Source of the DNA: Ursus arctos | Lineage: Eukaryota > Chordata > Mammalia > Carnivora > Ursidae | Length of the DNA stretch: 64,000 bases | Assembly (NCBI RefSeq): GCF_023065955.2 | Contig: NW_026622886.1 | Span: 12,224,001-12,288,000 of the forward strand | Direction of reading: 5' to 3' | Part shown: positions 21,404-32,994 of the stretch, in pieces | Position numbering within the stretch: the stretch's first letter is position 1 | How the letters are laid out: each line of letters begins with the position of its first letter | Position numbers and translations under genes: made by a program | Notes under the pieces: model-generated | The model's database searches: none | What the model saw: only the letters and a program-made list of their open reading frames with translations | What the model was told of the DNA's origin: nothing

Positions 21404-22250
21404 AACACTAAGATAGCTCAAGATGTCTTCAGTTGCAAATCACAAAACTCCATCTGAACTAGACAAAGGAAAGAAAGATTTGCAGTCCAAACAGGAAAGT
21501 TCAAAGGGTGGCTCTAATTTCATACAAGACTGTCCAGGGATTGAAATAACAGCCTTATGACTCTGTCTCTCTCAATGCATTGATCACCTCTATCTACCAC
21601 TGTCTGGCTTTATTCTTGGTAGACCCATTTTGTTTGATGGTAAACATGGCTCCCCTTAACTCCATGCTTCATTTTCCTTACCATTGCAGATCACAAAAGA
21701 TGAGAAACTGTCTCTCAGTGTTTATATAAATCCCCCCATAAGAACTTGATTTGCCCTCTTTGGGCAGGTGGTTGACCATGAGCCAGTCATTGGGTCCAGG
21801 ATGATGATGTATTTTCATGGACCAGCCTGGGTCATGAGTGCATCTTTGCAGTGGAGAATGAGGGACCAAGTGATGAGGCAACCTGTCAGTGGGAAACATT
21901 TCTTTCTGCAGTAAAAATGAAAAAGATGCTGGGCAAGTAAATGTAACAAGTCAATACAACAACCCCCAAAGGTCTTCTGAATATAACACACACACATGCT
22001 CCTCCCCAAGATAGGCAACACCAAACCTCATCTATTTGCCACATCCAGCTCAAAGTCCCAAACTTCTGGGTGATATGCAATCTTCTTCATCAGGTCCCGA
22101 TGTAAAACTAAAAATAAGTTATCTGACACCATGTACGTTTTCCCTCACCACACACATACAAACAAAACATTCAGTAAATGGTGATGAAGCAGGGACAATC
22201 TACTTGCAACAAAAAACCTTCATTCAAGACAGAGAGGGATGGTAAACCAG
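21404..22250. repeat. Probable old interspersed repeat, unassigned
   Basis: Phrases such as 'actagacaaaggaaagaaag', 'tatgactctgtctctctcaa', 'cctgggtcatgagtgcatct' and 'aaagatgctgggcaagtaaa' recall a common old mammalian repeat, but I cannot name it or fix its ends. Its open frames are short and conflicting. Confidence 0.35.
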
Positions 22251-22954
22251 CAGGCTCTAGTCCTCACCAGTGACGAAACCCATGCATTGGTACTAGAAGT
22301 TCTTTGATTTGATCCCAGCTTTAAATTCTAGGATCTATTTGCTTTCAGATAGTTCTAAGTGTCAGTAACCAAACTCAAAGTTCTTTCCTAGACATGTCCT
22401 TAAAGCCTGCTTTATTGATTTGTTTTCTCATCTCCTACCTCTCTCCTCCTCTCAACTCAACATTGGCCAACTGGACGCCATATCAAACAATGTCCATGGC
22501 TAGGAAGGCAACACAATCTGACTGCTATAAACCCAAATCCTTTAAGTTAACTGCAAAATCTTTGGGGTCTTTTGTCATTTAACATCTCTTTGTTATTTCC
22601 TGCTATTTAGGGTCAAGAAGTAGAGGACTCTTCATCTCTATGAGGCTCTCTATTTCTGGATCCTTTCTCTGTTTTCTTTCTTTTCTTTGAAATTCTTGCC
22701 TGAGTGCATCTCTTTCTTGGAATCCTTGGAATATGCCCAGAATCTGCTAACACACACTAACATTTGACTCTTCCAAATTCTTTACCTAAAGATACAGACT
22801 CCAAAAGTATTTCTTCTGCCTTCCAATTGCTGCAGACAACAGTTTAATCAAGAGCTTTTCTATAACATTAGGGATCTCTGGTCTCTGGACGCTCTGTTTT
22901 CTCACCATTTGACAACAAAATACTAAGCTATTGCCATATATTTTAGATTTTGAT
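22251..22954. other. Unique sequence
   Basis: No repeat or gene recognised. Confidence 0.4.
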
Positions 22955-23420
22955 TACAACATGACACCACTTTAAGTATTAGTAGGGCAAGATACATCAC
23001 TATGACCAATACATCTCAAATAAACATGGAGATTTATTTCTTATTTATATACCAGTCTGGGAGATCGAAATCTCTAGTTTTTGGGTGACTCTCCTCCATG
23101 TGGTCATTCAGGGACCCAGGTTCTTTAGATTATTTTCATCTCATAGATCCGTCATCCCTTGAAGCTCTGCTATCATCTTTGCTCAGCCAATAGAATGGAA
23201 AAAAAGAGCATGAAGGATCTATGCACGTTTTAAAAACTTTGGCTCAGATATGGCATACATCATTTCAACTCACATTCCATTGATTAGAATTTAGTCATTA
23301 GGACTCATTTAACTGCAAAAGAGACTGGAAAATGTAGTCTAGTTATATGGCCAGGAAGAAAAGGGAACAGATTATTGGTACACAACCAGGAGTCTCTGTT
23401 GAGCTAAGTAAAGAAAAAGT
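22955..23420. repeat. Old transposon-like repeat, unassigned
   Basis: 'aaacatggagatttatttct', 'tggtcattcagggacccagg' and 'gggagatcgaaatctctag'-type text, then 'ctggaaaatgtagtctagtt' with 'ggccaggaagaaaagggaac'. This order is familiar from a common mammalian repeat but I cannot give its name. Confidence 0.45.
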
Positions 23421-23501
23421 GTGTCTAAGGAGGGGGAGTGTTTAACTCTGCCAGTTGAAGCTCAGGGACTACAGATATATGTATATATATTTAGTCATTC
23501 A

Positions 23502-23539
23502 GATGACCAAAATGTATTTCTAATATACATTTGGTCATC
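23502..23539. repeat. Short inverted repeat (hairpin)
   Basis: GATGACCAAAATGTAT (23502-23517) faces ATACATTTGGTCATC (23525-23539), complementary apart from one missing T, with a 7-base loop. It lies just upstream of the 5' LTR of the old provirus. Confidence 0.7.
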
Positions 23540-24411
23540 ATCCACAGATCCTGGCTTACAGCTCCCAAATACCATGGAATTTCCTGAGCAATAAAAATAA
23601 CAGAAGTATCTTTTGTTATAATATTTGTCTCTTGTCCTCAGTTTATGGCTTCATTTTATGGTTCTATTTATGACTTCAGAGTCATAAAGGTAAGACGGAT
23701 ATCTTGTTATTTATAACAAACCCCTTCCCACCACAACCGGGGTTATGATGATGAGATTAATTTTGGAAAGCACCTAAGGACAGAAGCTGGTTGCCAGGGG
23801 AACCAACCATGATTAGAGGGTTGGAAATTTCAATCCCACCCCTTGATTTCTGGGGAAGGGAGGGAGGCTAGAGGTTGAGTCAAACACCAATGGCCAATGA
23901 ATTAATCAGTTATGCATCTGTAATGAAGCCTTTAATGAAGCATTTCAACCCCATAAGGACAGGGTTTGGCGGGCTCTTGGTTTGTGAACATGTGGGGATA
24001 TTGAGGAAAATGGTGTACCTGGGGAGGGAATGGAAAAGGAGTGACCTATGCATCTCTGCTATCTTGATGTTTCTGAGTTATATTCTTTTACAATAAACTG
24101 GTGATCTCGTAATTTAAATATTTCTTTGAATTCTGCGAGCTGCTCTAGAAGGGTCATTGGAACCTCTAATTTGTATGGCCAGTCAGAAGCACAGGCTTGT
24201 GTCTGACATCTGAAGGTGGGGTGGGGCGGAGGCAGCCTCGTATGACTGAACCCTTAACCTATAGAATCTGATGCGATATCCAGGTATATAGTGTCAGAAT
24301 GAGTTGATTTGTAAGATACCCAGCTGGGGTCAGAGCACTGCTTGTTGTATATGGAGACCCCCCACTACCGACACACACATTTTGGAACTGGGTCTAGAAA
24401 CCCAATTTAGT
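23540..24411 (+). repeat. ERVL-like 5' LTR
   Basis: Collinear with 28780-29550: both have 'ggaaagcacctaagga', 'atgattagaggg', 'ccaatg..caatga.ttaatca', a poly(A)-signal region with 'aaactggt', 'ctg.gagctgctct', 'gatgc.at..c.aggta', 'cccagct' and 'cttgttgtat'. Diverged enough from its partner to be ancient. The left edge is approximate. Confidence 0.75.
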
Positions 24412-24431
24412 TGGTGTCAGTGAAGTGGGAC
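24411..24431 (+). promoter_or_regulatory. tRNA-Leu-type primer-binding site
   Basis: TTGGTGTCAGTGAAGTGGGA follows the 5' LTR directly. It matches the 3' end of tRNA-Leu in complement except for a 2-base insertion. A tRNA-Leu primer is typical of ERVL elements. Confidence 0.6.
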
Positions 24432-27295
24432 TTACTAGAACGGCCCTGCCTGGCTCACAGAAACATGGGGTTTGTGAAGAGAAAGGATGAAAGGATGGAG
24501 AATGAGGAAATCCGTGATTCCTGGGTGAGCACGCGGTCACCCATAGTGTAGAGCCGCGGATGTGCTAGTCAGTTGCTAAAGTAAGAGTTACCAATGGAAT
24601 TTGCAGATAGATCCACCTCCTGGGGACTTGTTTCCTTGATGCACGAAGAAATGCAAACTAATGAGTAAAAGGCAAACATTCTATCCCTTGGTTCCTGTTA
24701 TCTACATAGCTAAATTAAAAGTGAAAGAGAAAGCTTGGTTGGACCTTGATGCTGGACCAAGCTCAGATTTCAGTGAGTCTGAGCTTCGGCCACTAGCCTC
24801 ATAACTGCCCCCCCAAAGGAAAAATTATGCAGGGACAACAGAAAATACCTCTAAGATCTCTGGTTACCAAGAAGGTAGTGATGTGGGCAAAGGGCAAAAC
24901 CAAAAAACTATTGAAACGAGAACGTATAGAATGAAGGAGTTGTTCTGTTTTGGGGATCGGTAACATGAGCTTCCTGAGGAACTTTTACTGAAATGGATTC
25001 TTAGAGTAACTAACCTGGGGGTTGTGTCTTTAGTTTTGAATGGAAGAGCATGTGTGGGTTAATGCAGGACCCACAGTTCACTATGGAACAATCACAGATG
25101 GCTATATGTGGTCCAGACACGCAGGAACAGTTCTGGTGGACAGGCTAAAAGAAGTATAAGGGCTGCTCATCCTGAGAAGGAAGACTCTCCTTTTCCCCCA
25201 TTAATGCCAAGGGCAACACACCTGATAGAGTGATGATATGCTTCATAGCAAGCCATGTGGAACTGGCTTTATAATGACCAGGATATTCACCCACTGAATA
25301 TGCCTGCCACCCTGGTCATGGTGAATGCCCCTTTCACAGGGGCACCCCATATAAACTTACTGTTGCAAAACCAAAAGAACTACTCAGAAAGCCTTAACAA
25401 ATTCTGTGCCTCAACTAACCCTCCTGTGTCTTACAGATGCTAATGAAAACTTTGGGTTAATTAACAAGAGAATGGGGAGTAGCCTGAGGGAAAAGTCAGG
25501 GGCTTCTTCCCAAGAAGGTGGAGTCTTTTAAAAGGTTATTAAGAAATAAAGGTAAACAAATCAAATATTGATAGGATTGAAACAAAGAGGAAATAGAAAG
25601 GGGAGTCACAGGACTCATCCCAGCAGGGTGGAAATCTTTAGATGGTCATTAAGAAATGGGATGAATAAAACAGACATTGATGGGGTTAAAACAAAGGTTT
25701 TAATTCAGCACTATATAAGGTTAGGAGTCCCAAAAAAGACCTTTTACAGATTCTCCAACCTTACAAGGTCCCCAGCAAGTCCTCTCTATTTACCCCTGTT
25801 TGGAGAAATTGTAAAAGCCAGAAAGCAGAGATTACTATGAGAAACCTGACCAGCAAGTGGGCAGTGGTTAGGCAGGTTAATCAAGTTAAAGATGGACAAA
25901 AGGACCAGGGTCCCTTGGCTCACCCTCTCATTGGGGACCCAAGGTCTTTTACACAAGAGTGAGTGAAATGGTCAGGGGGTGGAGAAGAGAAGTTTCCCAG
26001 GCTCCTTGATATGATAGTCCCTTCAATTGTGGTAATAAAACCCATTGGTGAAGCCCTGACTCATGCACAATGAAACTGAGAGAACATGGAAATGTAAGGG
26101 TTGATAAGATTATAAAAGTTGAAACATTTGAACAAGCTCTGTGTAAAGAAGTTTTATCTCTCTTACCTGATTGTCTTATGGGAATGGACATTGTCCCTCA
26201 GTGCAGAACGTGTCCTCTACACAGTGCTGTCAAACAGACATGGAAAGCTAGACATGCTGAATGGGAACTGTAAGACTGCCTGAGCCCACACGGTGTGAAC
26301 AGAAGCTGGAGTGCTGGTAGGGACAAATTCTCTGTGTGACAACACTATGTGGAGCCGTGCATGGGACTTTTGGCAAAAGCTGTGGTCATCTCCCAGCAAT
26401 GACTACTGGCTCTTTGGACTAGAGAGGTTCCATTTGAGGGACATTTCCCACCTTGCTATCAGATGTTAATTGAAGATACCCCAATGACTGATGGGCAGAA
26501 AATGATCTTAAAATCTAAAATAGTCATAATGTCTAGGATGATGTCAGAGAAACACCCTAATGGGTATTGCAGTGCCCAGGAAAGTTCCATATAAAATGGA
26601 AATGATTTTTCCAGGATCATGCTGCCTGGGAATTGCAAGGAGATACTCATGAGCAGGGAGCCTCTTTTCCCGTAGGACTGTCTCTGAAACTGCATGAGTT
26701 GCTACTAGATTCTGTCATCAGTTGGGCAATGACCTAAAATGACCTAGACTGATCAACAAAGACCTGCTTGGCTTATGAGCAGCAGTCCTAAGGTGAATGG
26801 ACAACATCCTGTTTGGAAGTCCACCACTTCCAAATCAAAGAAGGTAAAAACAAATAAACTCAGTGTGCTGAATTGCATGCTGTTTTCCTAGCACTGATAG
26901 AGGAACTGAACTGTGGTAAAAACCTCCATATTTGGAATTTTTACTGATTCATGGGCAGTAGCCAATAACCCAGCCATATGGTCAGGCAGGAGGACAGTGG
27001 AAACCCAGCCTGTTAAAGGGATGCCCGTGTGGGGCACAACCCTATGGAAATTTGAGGGTGCTTTAAAATAGGACCTGTCAATGCCCATCAGAAGGACTCC
27101 TTCCAGGTTTGGAAGGTGATTGGAACAAGCAGGTAGATATCCTTGTGTACATGCTTGAGGTGGCCACCTGGGTTCATGAAATAAGTGGACATTGGGGGTC
27201 TGTAGCAATGCAGAGATGGGTGAAACTAGACACTCCTCTTCCACCCACTGAGGTATGAAATGCCAATAAGAACTGTTCTGTCTGCCAACAAATAG

Positions 27296-27829
27296 ACATC
27301 TTTGGTGCAAAAAGGTGGTTTTATTAAAGCACGGGGACAGGACTCGTGGGCAGAAAGAGCTGCACTGGGGTCATGAGGAGTGGCTCATTATATACTTTCA
27401 AGATGCAAGGGGGTTAGGGATAGTCTGAATCTCTAAGAAATTTTGGAAGCAAGTTTCCAGGACCTTAAGGGGGCTAACTATTGTTGGGAAAGGGTCATTT
27501 ATTACTGTCTAATAAAACCTTAGTCATGAGACCCTTCAGATGTATGTCGGTGGGTCAAATGCTTGGGGGATAATTGCCAACATAAATCTTGGGTAGAGAA
27601 AAAGGAAGTTTCCAAAGGAATTTTTATATGTTAAAGTACACTTACAGGATCCTGGGAGTTGAGCTAAGATTGCCTTTTGCCCTTAGCAAAGTATCAACAT
27701 CGAGGCAGCTGAATTCCTAAAGGAATGTCACGCTGCCTGTTTCAAGGGCTTGTCAATGGGACTTGTCAGCAGCTAAGTAAATAGGTAGTAAGGAAATTCA
27801 ATAATTTTTCTTCTGCCTTTTCCTACATC
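27296..27829 (-). repeat. LTR-like insertion, reverse orientation
   Basis: About 524 bp flanked by a 5-bp ACATC (27296-27300 and 27825-27829), inserted just after the integrase remnant. On the minus strand it has a TATATAA-like box near 27390 and AATAAA at 27320-27325, about 65 bp apart, as in an LTR. TG...CA ends are possible at 27306 and 27827 but do not coincide with the duplication. Less decayed in appearance than its host. Confidence 0.6.
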
Positions 27830-28198
27830 AGAGTACACAATATAGCCCATAATGTCAGGCTACGGACAGAGAAATTCTTCTCAGAGTATTAGTTTGATAG
27901 AGAATTGGAATGGGTAATTGAAATATTGGTTGTCTTAAGTGGGGAGAAATACAGGTATGAAAGGCTAGCTTTACAGGCATTCATGTGTGGATGCACACAC
28001 CGTGAGTGTCCCCACTGGAGAGATTTCTATGTTTTTCTGATGGATCTTCGGAAGGGGGTGTGGGAAAAGTTCTGATATTCTTTCTCCACCATATCACTTC
28101 AACTTTTTTCCCCCCTACCTGATGCAGTGGTCATAGGCCCAAGGCTGCAAGGAGAAGGGCTATAAGCAGGGATGATTCCTAAGCAAGAAACCATGACT

Positions 28199-28383
28199 AT
28201 ATTTTTTAATTCAATTAGTCAACATATAGTACATCATTTGTTTCAGATGTAGAGTTCAGTAACTCATCAGTTGCATATAACACCCAGTGCTCATCACATC
28301 ATGTCCCTTCCTTAATGCCCATCACCCAGTTATCCCATCCCCTCCACCCACCTCCCCTCCAGCAACCCTCAGTTTGTTTCCTA
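28199..28383 (-). mobile_element. 5'-truncated carnivore LINE-1 3' end
   Basis: 'ttttttaattcaattagtca', 'agttgcatataacacccagt', 'ccttaatgcccatcacccag' and 'caaccctcagtttgtttcct' are the reversed 3' UTR of carnivore L1, about 185 bp. CTATA occurs at both edges and may be what remains of a target-site duplication. Confidence 0.85.
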
Positions 28384-28733
28384 TAAGAAGGAAAAGAGCA
28401 GCTGAATAAATGGGTTATGTAATGAGGGAAATCCACTATTAAGGTAACACCTTCAAAGAGGCTCAGAGCAAGAGATGATATTGTCTTTTAGCTCAATTAT
28501 ACTAGATCCCTGAAATTGTTAAGCCATTTTTGTCAAGACCACTCCTGCTTTTAGAATCTGAGAAGATCAGATGTAAGGCTGCCAGCCTAACTTAAGTGCA
28601 CCCTGGGGGACATATCCATATGGTGTGGAGATGAACTAGATAGTTTTTAGTGACTGAATGGGATTCTAATAATGTGCTAGTACAATTGTTTTTGCTATAA
28701 GGGATCAAGGGATGGACTATAATATTGTAATTT

Positions 28734-28736
<3 letters not shown>

Positions 28737-28776
<40 letters not shown>
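28737..28776. repeat. (AT)20 microsatellite
   Basis: An uninterrupted AT run of 40 bp just before the 3' LTR of the provirus. Confidence 0.97.
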
Positions 28777-28778
<2 letters not shown>

Positions 28779-28779
28779 C

Positions 28780-29550
28780 ATGTTTCCAACACACAGTTCT
28801 CAAAACCCTAGGGATTTCCTGAGTGTTTGCAGTGACAAATGTGTATTTTTTTATGTTAATTAGGTGACTTTGGGAAAGCACCTAAGGATGGGAGATGGTT
28901 GCCAGACATTATGATTAGAGGGCTGGAACTTTCAGTCCCACCCTCTGGACTCTGGAGAGGGGTGAATGGCTGGAGATGAAGTTGTCACCAATGGTCAATG
29001 ATTTAATCAGTCATGCCTATGAAATGAAACCTCTACAAGAATCTAAAAGGATGGGGGTTTGGAGAGCTTCTGCGTTGGTAAACACATGGAGATGTGGGAG
29101 AGTAGTGCATTCAGAGAGGCACGGAAGTTCTGCCCTCTCCCCATACTCCTCTTATGCATCTCTTCCATCTGGCTGTTCTGAGATTTTATAGTAAACTGGT
29201 AGTCTAGTGAGTAAATGGGTTTTCTGAGTTCTGTGAGCTGCTCTCAAAAACTAATTGAACCCAAAGAAGGGGTCCTGGGAACCTTGGATTTAAAGCCAGT
29301 TGGTTCAGAAGTAGGGGTAACAACCTGGACTTGCAACTAGCACCTGAATTTCGAGGAGGGTATTGTCAGAACCCCCAAGCTATAGCACAGGTGTGCATCT
29401 GAAGTTTGTGTATACGGGGAGCAGTCTTGTAAGAATCTGATGCAATGCCTAGATAGTGTCAGAGTTGAGCTGATATACAAGACACCCAGCTAGTATCAGA
29501 GCATTGCTTGTTGTATGTGTGGGGAACCGCCACCCCAAAACGGAAATTGG
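28780..29550 (+). repeat. ERVL-like 3' LTR
   Basis: Collinear with the 5' LTR (23540-24411). It retains a stretch lost or changed in the other copy ('aactaattgaacccaaagaa', 'ggggtcctgggaacc', 'acaacctggacttgcaac'). Same orientation as the 5' LTR, so the pair bounds one provirus of about 6 kb. Confidence 0.75.
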
Positions 29551-29877
29551 TCAGAACCTCTTTAGGGACCAGATAAGTTAAGAGCTGATATATACCTGAT
29601 TTATTTGGTTGTGATTTGAATATGAGTTTCTGTGAAATTAACAAGATACTAGCTGGCTTGCCAAACACTGAGAAATAAGAAAGCAATGGAGACCTCAAAT
29701 GTAGTCATCCCTTTCAAGACCCTTGGATATGAAGGGCAGGAAAAAGCTGAATAAAGTGAGGTAGGGGTAGACAGATGATTTTCATTTTCTTTTCATTGAA
29801 AGAACTCAAGTATGTGTAAATATTGATGAGGAAGCTACCAACAAAGAGGGAGGGTATTTGTAATTCAGCAAAAAAGA
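29551..29877. other. Unique sequence
   Basis: No repeat or gene recognised in this 330-bp stretch. Confidence 0.4.
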
Positions 29878-30096
29878 GAGAATAACTTGGGGTGCCGGGG
29901 TGGCTCAGGGCTCAGGGCGTGATACTGGAGTCCTGGGATCGAGACTGGCAACGGGCTTCTCCGCTGGGAGCCTGCTTCTTCCTCTCCCACTCCCCCTGTT
30001 TGTGTTCCCTCTCTCGCTGGCTGTCTCTCTCTCTCTGTCAAATAAATAAATAAAATCTTAAAAAAAAAAAAAAAAAAAAGAGGGGGGGAGAATAAC
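29878..30096 (+). repeat. Bear-type CAN-SINE
   Basis: A plus-strand SINE (about 29889-30080): 'ggggtgccggggtggctcag' head, 'cttcctctcccactccccct' body, 'caaataaataaataaaatct' and a 20-base poly(A). It is flanked by GAGAATAAC (29878-29886 and 30088-30096). Confidence 0.95.
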
Positions 30097-30184
30097 AGAT
30101 TGTGTAAGGACCCCAAGAAGGCAGCAATAGGCTTCCAGAACAGGAGTCATTTCACTTGTTCATTCTTACTCCCTTCCCATTCTT

Positions 30185-30403
30185 ACACTTGTTCTCTCTC
30201 TCTCTCTCTCTTTTTAAGATTTTATTTATGTATTTGACAGAGACAGAGGCAGCGAGGGGCAACACAAGCAGGGGGAGTGAGAGAGGGAGAAGCAGGCTTC
30301 CTGCTGAGACACGGGGCTGGATCCCAGAACGCTGGGATCACGCCCTGAGCGGAAGGCAGACCCTTAACGACTGAGACACCCAGGCGCCCCACACTTACTC
30401 TCT
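30185..30403 (-). repeat. Bear-type CAN-SINE
   Basis: A minus-strand SINE (about 30211-30390): (CT)n, 'ttttaagattttatttatgt', body, head 'cacccaggcgcccc'. It is flanked by ACACTTGTTCTCT (30185) and ACACTTACTCTCT (30391), an 11 of 13 match. Confidence 0.93.
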
Positions 30404-30566
30404 TTTATACACATTTTCCTTGTAGTTCTGGGCACATAGTGTGCAATATCTTCCCATGTCAGATGAGAAAAGAATGAAAAAATGGTCATTTTCACTTTAC
30501 AAATATTTGTAACAAATTTGTCACTGGCTCCTCCTCCTGCTAAAACATGCAACAAACATGAGCAAC

Positions 30567-30748
30567 AAATTAGCACTTCTTGGCGGGCCTGGGTGGCTCA
30601 GTCGTTAAGTGTCTGCCTTTGGCTCAGGGCGTGATCCCGGCGTTCTGGGATCCAGCCCCACATCAGGCTCCTCTGCTGGGAGCCTGCTTCTTCCTCTCCC
30701 ACTCCCCCTGCTTGTGTTCCCTCTCTCACTGGCTGTCTCTCTGTCAAA

Positions 30749-30783
<35 letters not shown>

Positions 30784-30814
30784 AATCTTTAAAAAAAGAA
30801 AATTAGCACTTCTT
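30567..30814 (+). repeat. Bear-type CAN-SINE with (AAAT)n tail
   Basis: A plus-strand SINE (30582-30799) with 'cgggcctgggtggctcag' head, 'cttcctctcccactccccct' body and about ten AAAT units (30745-30784). The exact 15-bp duplication AAATTAGCACTTCTT is at 30567-30581 and 30800-30814. Confidence 0.96.
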
Positions 30815-30834
30815 AAAGATGTCGTGTTATATTA

Positions 30835-31015
30835 CAAGAATCCCTTTTACTGAGCATTTGCTATACTATATGCAAGGTACAGAGCTAAACATTGTCTCAT
30901 GGATCCTCCCAATAATTCCATAAGGAAGATATTATTAGCTCTAATTTTTACTGATGGGGGAACTTGGCTCCAATGAGTTTGACACAGGATCAGTGATCTA
31001 TCAGTACAGGGAACA
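30835..31015 (-). repeat. MIR SINE remnant
   Basis: Reversed MIR: 'actgagcatttgctatacta', 'caataattccataaggaaga', 'actgatgggggaacttggct'. Confidence 0.68.
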
Positions 31016-31799
31016 GTAGAGCGAACCTTTTTATTTTAAGCAGAAAGAGATTTCATTTTGTGATCTGCTTACTCAGTAAATCCCTTAGTATATCAGTTAA
31101 AGAAGAGAACTTTAGGCTGGGCCTCAAAGACTGACTCCCAGAAAACTGGTGCCAAGGAAGTGACAATGTTTGCCACATCCTCTGGAACTGTTGATTCAAG
31201 AATGCACTAGGATGGTGATGATGGAGAAAACAAGAGGCCACCAATGCTATCACAATTTAACAGCCAGAAACTAAATTAGACATTGGGTTGTTGGTTCATA
31301 AAAAAAAAAAAAAAAAAAGTCCCCCACGATTTTTTTTTACCTGCCACCAACAAAAAACGTAAGTTCTGCTTCACTTTCACGTTCCAAATCTCACACATCT
31401 AAATGGCGTGATTTAATTTGCATCTAAAAAAGTTTCAATGGAGTCTGAGAAACATAGTGTTTGGCTTTCCAGCCAGGATATTATCAGGAAGTACGGAGCA
31501 TAAGGTTGAAATCGATGCTAAGGGCCAATTCACGGTTAACACTAGAGATGGTTATCAATAATCTAGGATTAAAACAAAATCTTTCTACTACTTTCATGTT
31601 TTCCCTAGATAAGTCTATGGAAGAATTTCCCGATCTGGAATTGTGCAACATTGTTATGCAGGATGTTAATAGTTATGCCATAAAAACACATTAGGGAAGC
31701 CCTAATTTACCCTAAGTAAAAACGTGGCTCTTTACTGTGAGACTTCTTGGAATCTTTGCTATGTAACTAGGTTGTCTCACCACAATAATGTTAAGTAAC
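31016..31799. other. Unique sequence with poly(A) and poly(T) runs
   Basis: Poly(A) at 31300-31317 and poly(T) at 31331-31339 lie 13 bases apart; no target-site duplication could be seen. The open frame 31461-31694 resembles no family I know. Confidence 0.4.
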
Positions 31800-32230
31800 T
31801 CACTTCATAACTTGATGGTTTAAAACGATATCATTTATTATTGCTCGTAAGGCTCTTAAGTGGCTAGATGGTGCTGCAGATCTTGGCTGGGCTTATCCAC
31901 ATATCTGGGAATTGGCTGGTTGTTGACTTCTCTTAGCATGGCGTCTGCCATGATGACAACATCAACTTGGTTCTGCTCTGTGTGTTGCATCTTCCAGCAG
32001 GCTAGCTGGAAAAGAAAGGGAAGGAACAAACACAGAGTGAAACAGCACAGCACATTGAGTCTGCTAACATTCTGTTATCCAAAGTGAGTCACATAGTCAA
32101 AGGATGAATCGAGGAGCAAGGGAATGTACTCTATCTTTTGAGGAAAGGACCTACAAAGTTCTATTGTAAAGGACATGGATGTAGGGAGAGCTGAATATTT
32201 AGGGGCATTGATGCAAGCACTCTATCATGA
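31800..32230. repeat. Old interspersed repeat, unassigned
   Basis: 'gatggtttaaaacgatatca', 'tcatttattattgctcgtaa', 'cttggctgggcttatccaca' and 'gagtcacatagtcaaaggat' recall a common mammalian repeat; 50745-51230 seems to hold a related copy. Name not known to me. Confidence 0.4.
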
Positions 32231-32587
32231 TATGCTAATATGCATTGTATTTCTTTAAAAGAGGGATAATATATAAAGCGTTTTCCAAACTTACATGACT
32301 AGGGAATACTCTTTTATGGAAATCTCCTGGGAATTTTGGAGAAACAAAATTATTTCAAATTACCTTGTACACATTTATTTATTTATCATATCCCTTTCCC
32401 CAAACATGTATCTATATTTTAAGAAAAACAAGAAAAAAACTGTTTCCCTTAAATGATTTACATTATATTCTTTGGACTGGGAGGGTACAATGCTGGAGAG
32501 CTATTTATAATAGCTCTATAATAAAGGGTTAAATCAAAAGAGCAGAGATGGTTTAGACCAGGAAATAAAATATCTAGTGTAGAGGCA
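32231..32587. other. Unique AT-rich sequence
   Basis: No repeat or gene recognised. A small imperfect palindrome 'gagctatttataatagctc' lies at 32498-32516. Confidence 0.4.
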
Positions 32588-32988
32588 TGTTATGGGTTGA
32601 AGTGTGTCCCCCCAAGAAAAATAGGTTGGAGTCCTAACTCCCAGTACCTAAGAATGTGACTATGTCTGGAAAAGGTATTTGCAGAGGTAATCAAGTTAAG
32701 ATGTAGTCATTAGAGTGTGCCCTAATCCATCATGGTATCCTTATAAGAAGAGGAAGTTGGGACAAACATAAATATAGAGAGAATGCCAGGTGAACATGAA
32801 GATGGCCATCTACAAGTCAAGGAGAAAGGCCTGAAACAAGTACTTCTCTCACAGCCCTTGGAAGAAACCAGCACCTACTGACAACTTGATTTCAGACTTC
32901 CAGTTTCCAGAACCGAGACAATAAATTTCTGTTGTTTAAGCATCCAGTTTGCAGGGCTTTGTTACAGCAGCCCTAGAAAAAGAATGCA
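32588..32988 (+). repeat. MLT1-type (MaLR) solo LTR
   Basis: Begins TGTTATGGGTTGAAGTGTGT and ends near GAATGCA. Characteristic order: 'ggagtcctaactcccagtac', 'aatcaagttaagatgtagtc', 'gtgccctaatccatcatggt', 'ccttataagaagaggaagtt', 'gatggccatctacaagtcaa', 'ccttg' and poly(A)-signal part 'acaataaatttctgttgttt'. About 400 bp, no internal region, therefore a solo LTR of an old mammalian element. Confidence 0.85.
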
Positions 32989-32994
32989 AGGTGC

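Larger units (their letters stand above)
24432..28779 (+). mobile_element. Internal region of an inactive ERVL-like provirus
   Basis: A decayed retroviral interior with many stops and frameshifts. At 26070-26273 an open frame with a LLPDCLMGMD phrase looks like the protease/pol border. At 26943-26990 a TDSWAVAN phrase suits the RNase H domain. At 27150-27292, in another frame and with an internal stop, H-x4-H and C-x2-C about 27 residues apart suit the integrase zinc-binding domain. Order and spacing fit gag-pol of the plus strand. No envelope is recognised. Two insertions interrupt it: 27301-27824 and 28199-28383. It cannot encode protein. Confidence 0.7.

Noticed and set aside
26888..27310. 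140-codon minus frame
   Set aside because: It is antisense to the pol remnant of the provirus, which reads on the plus strand.
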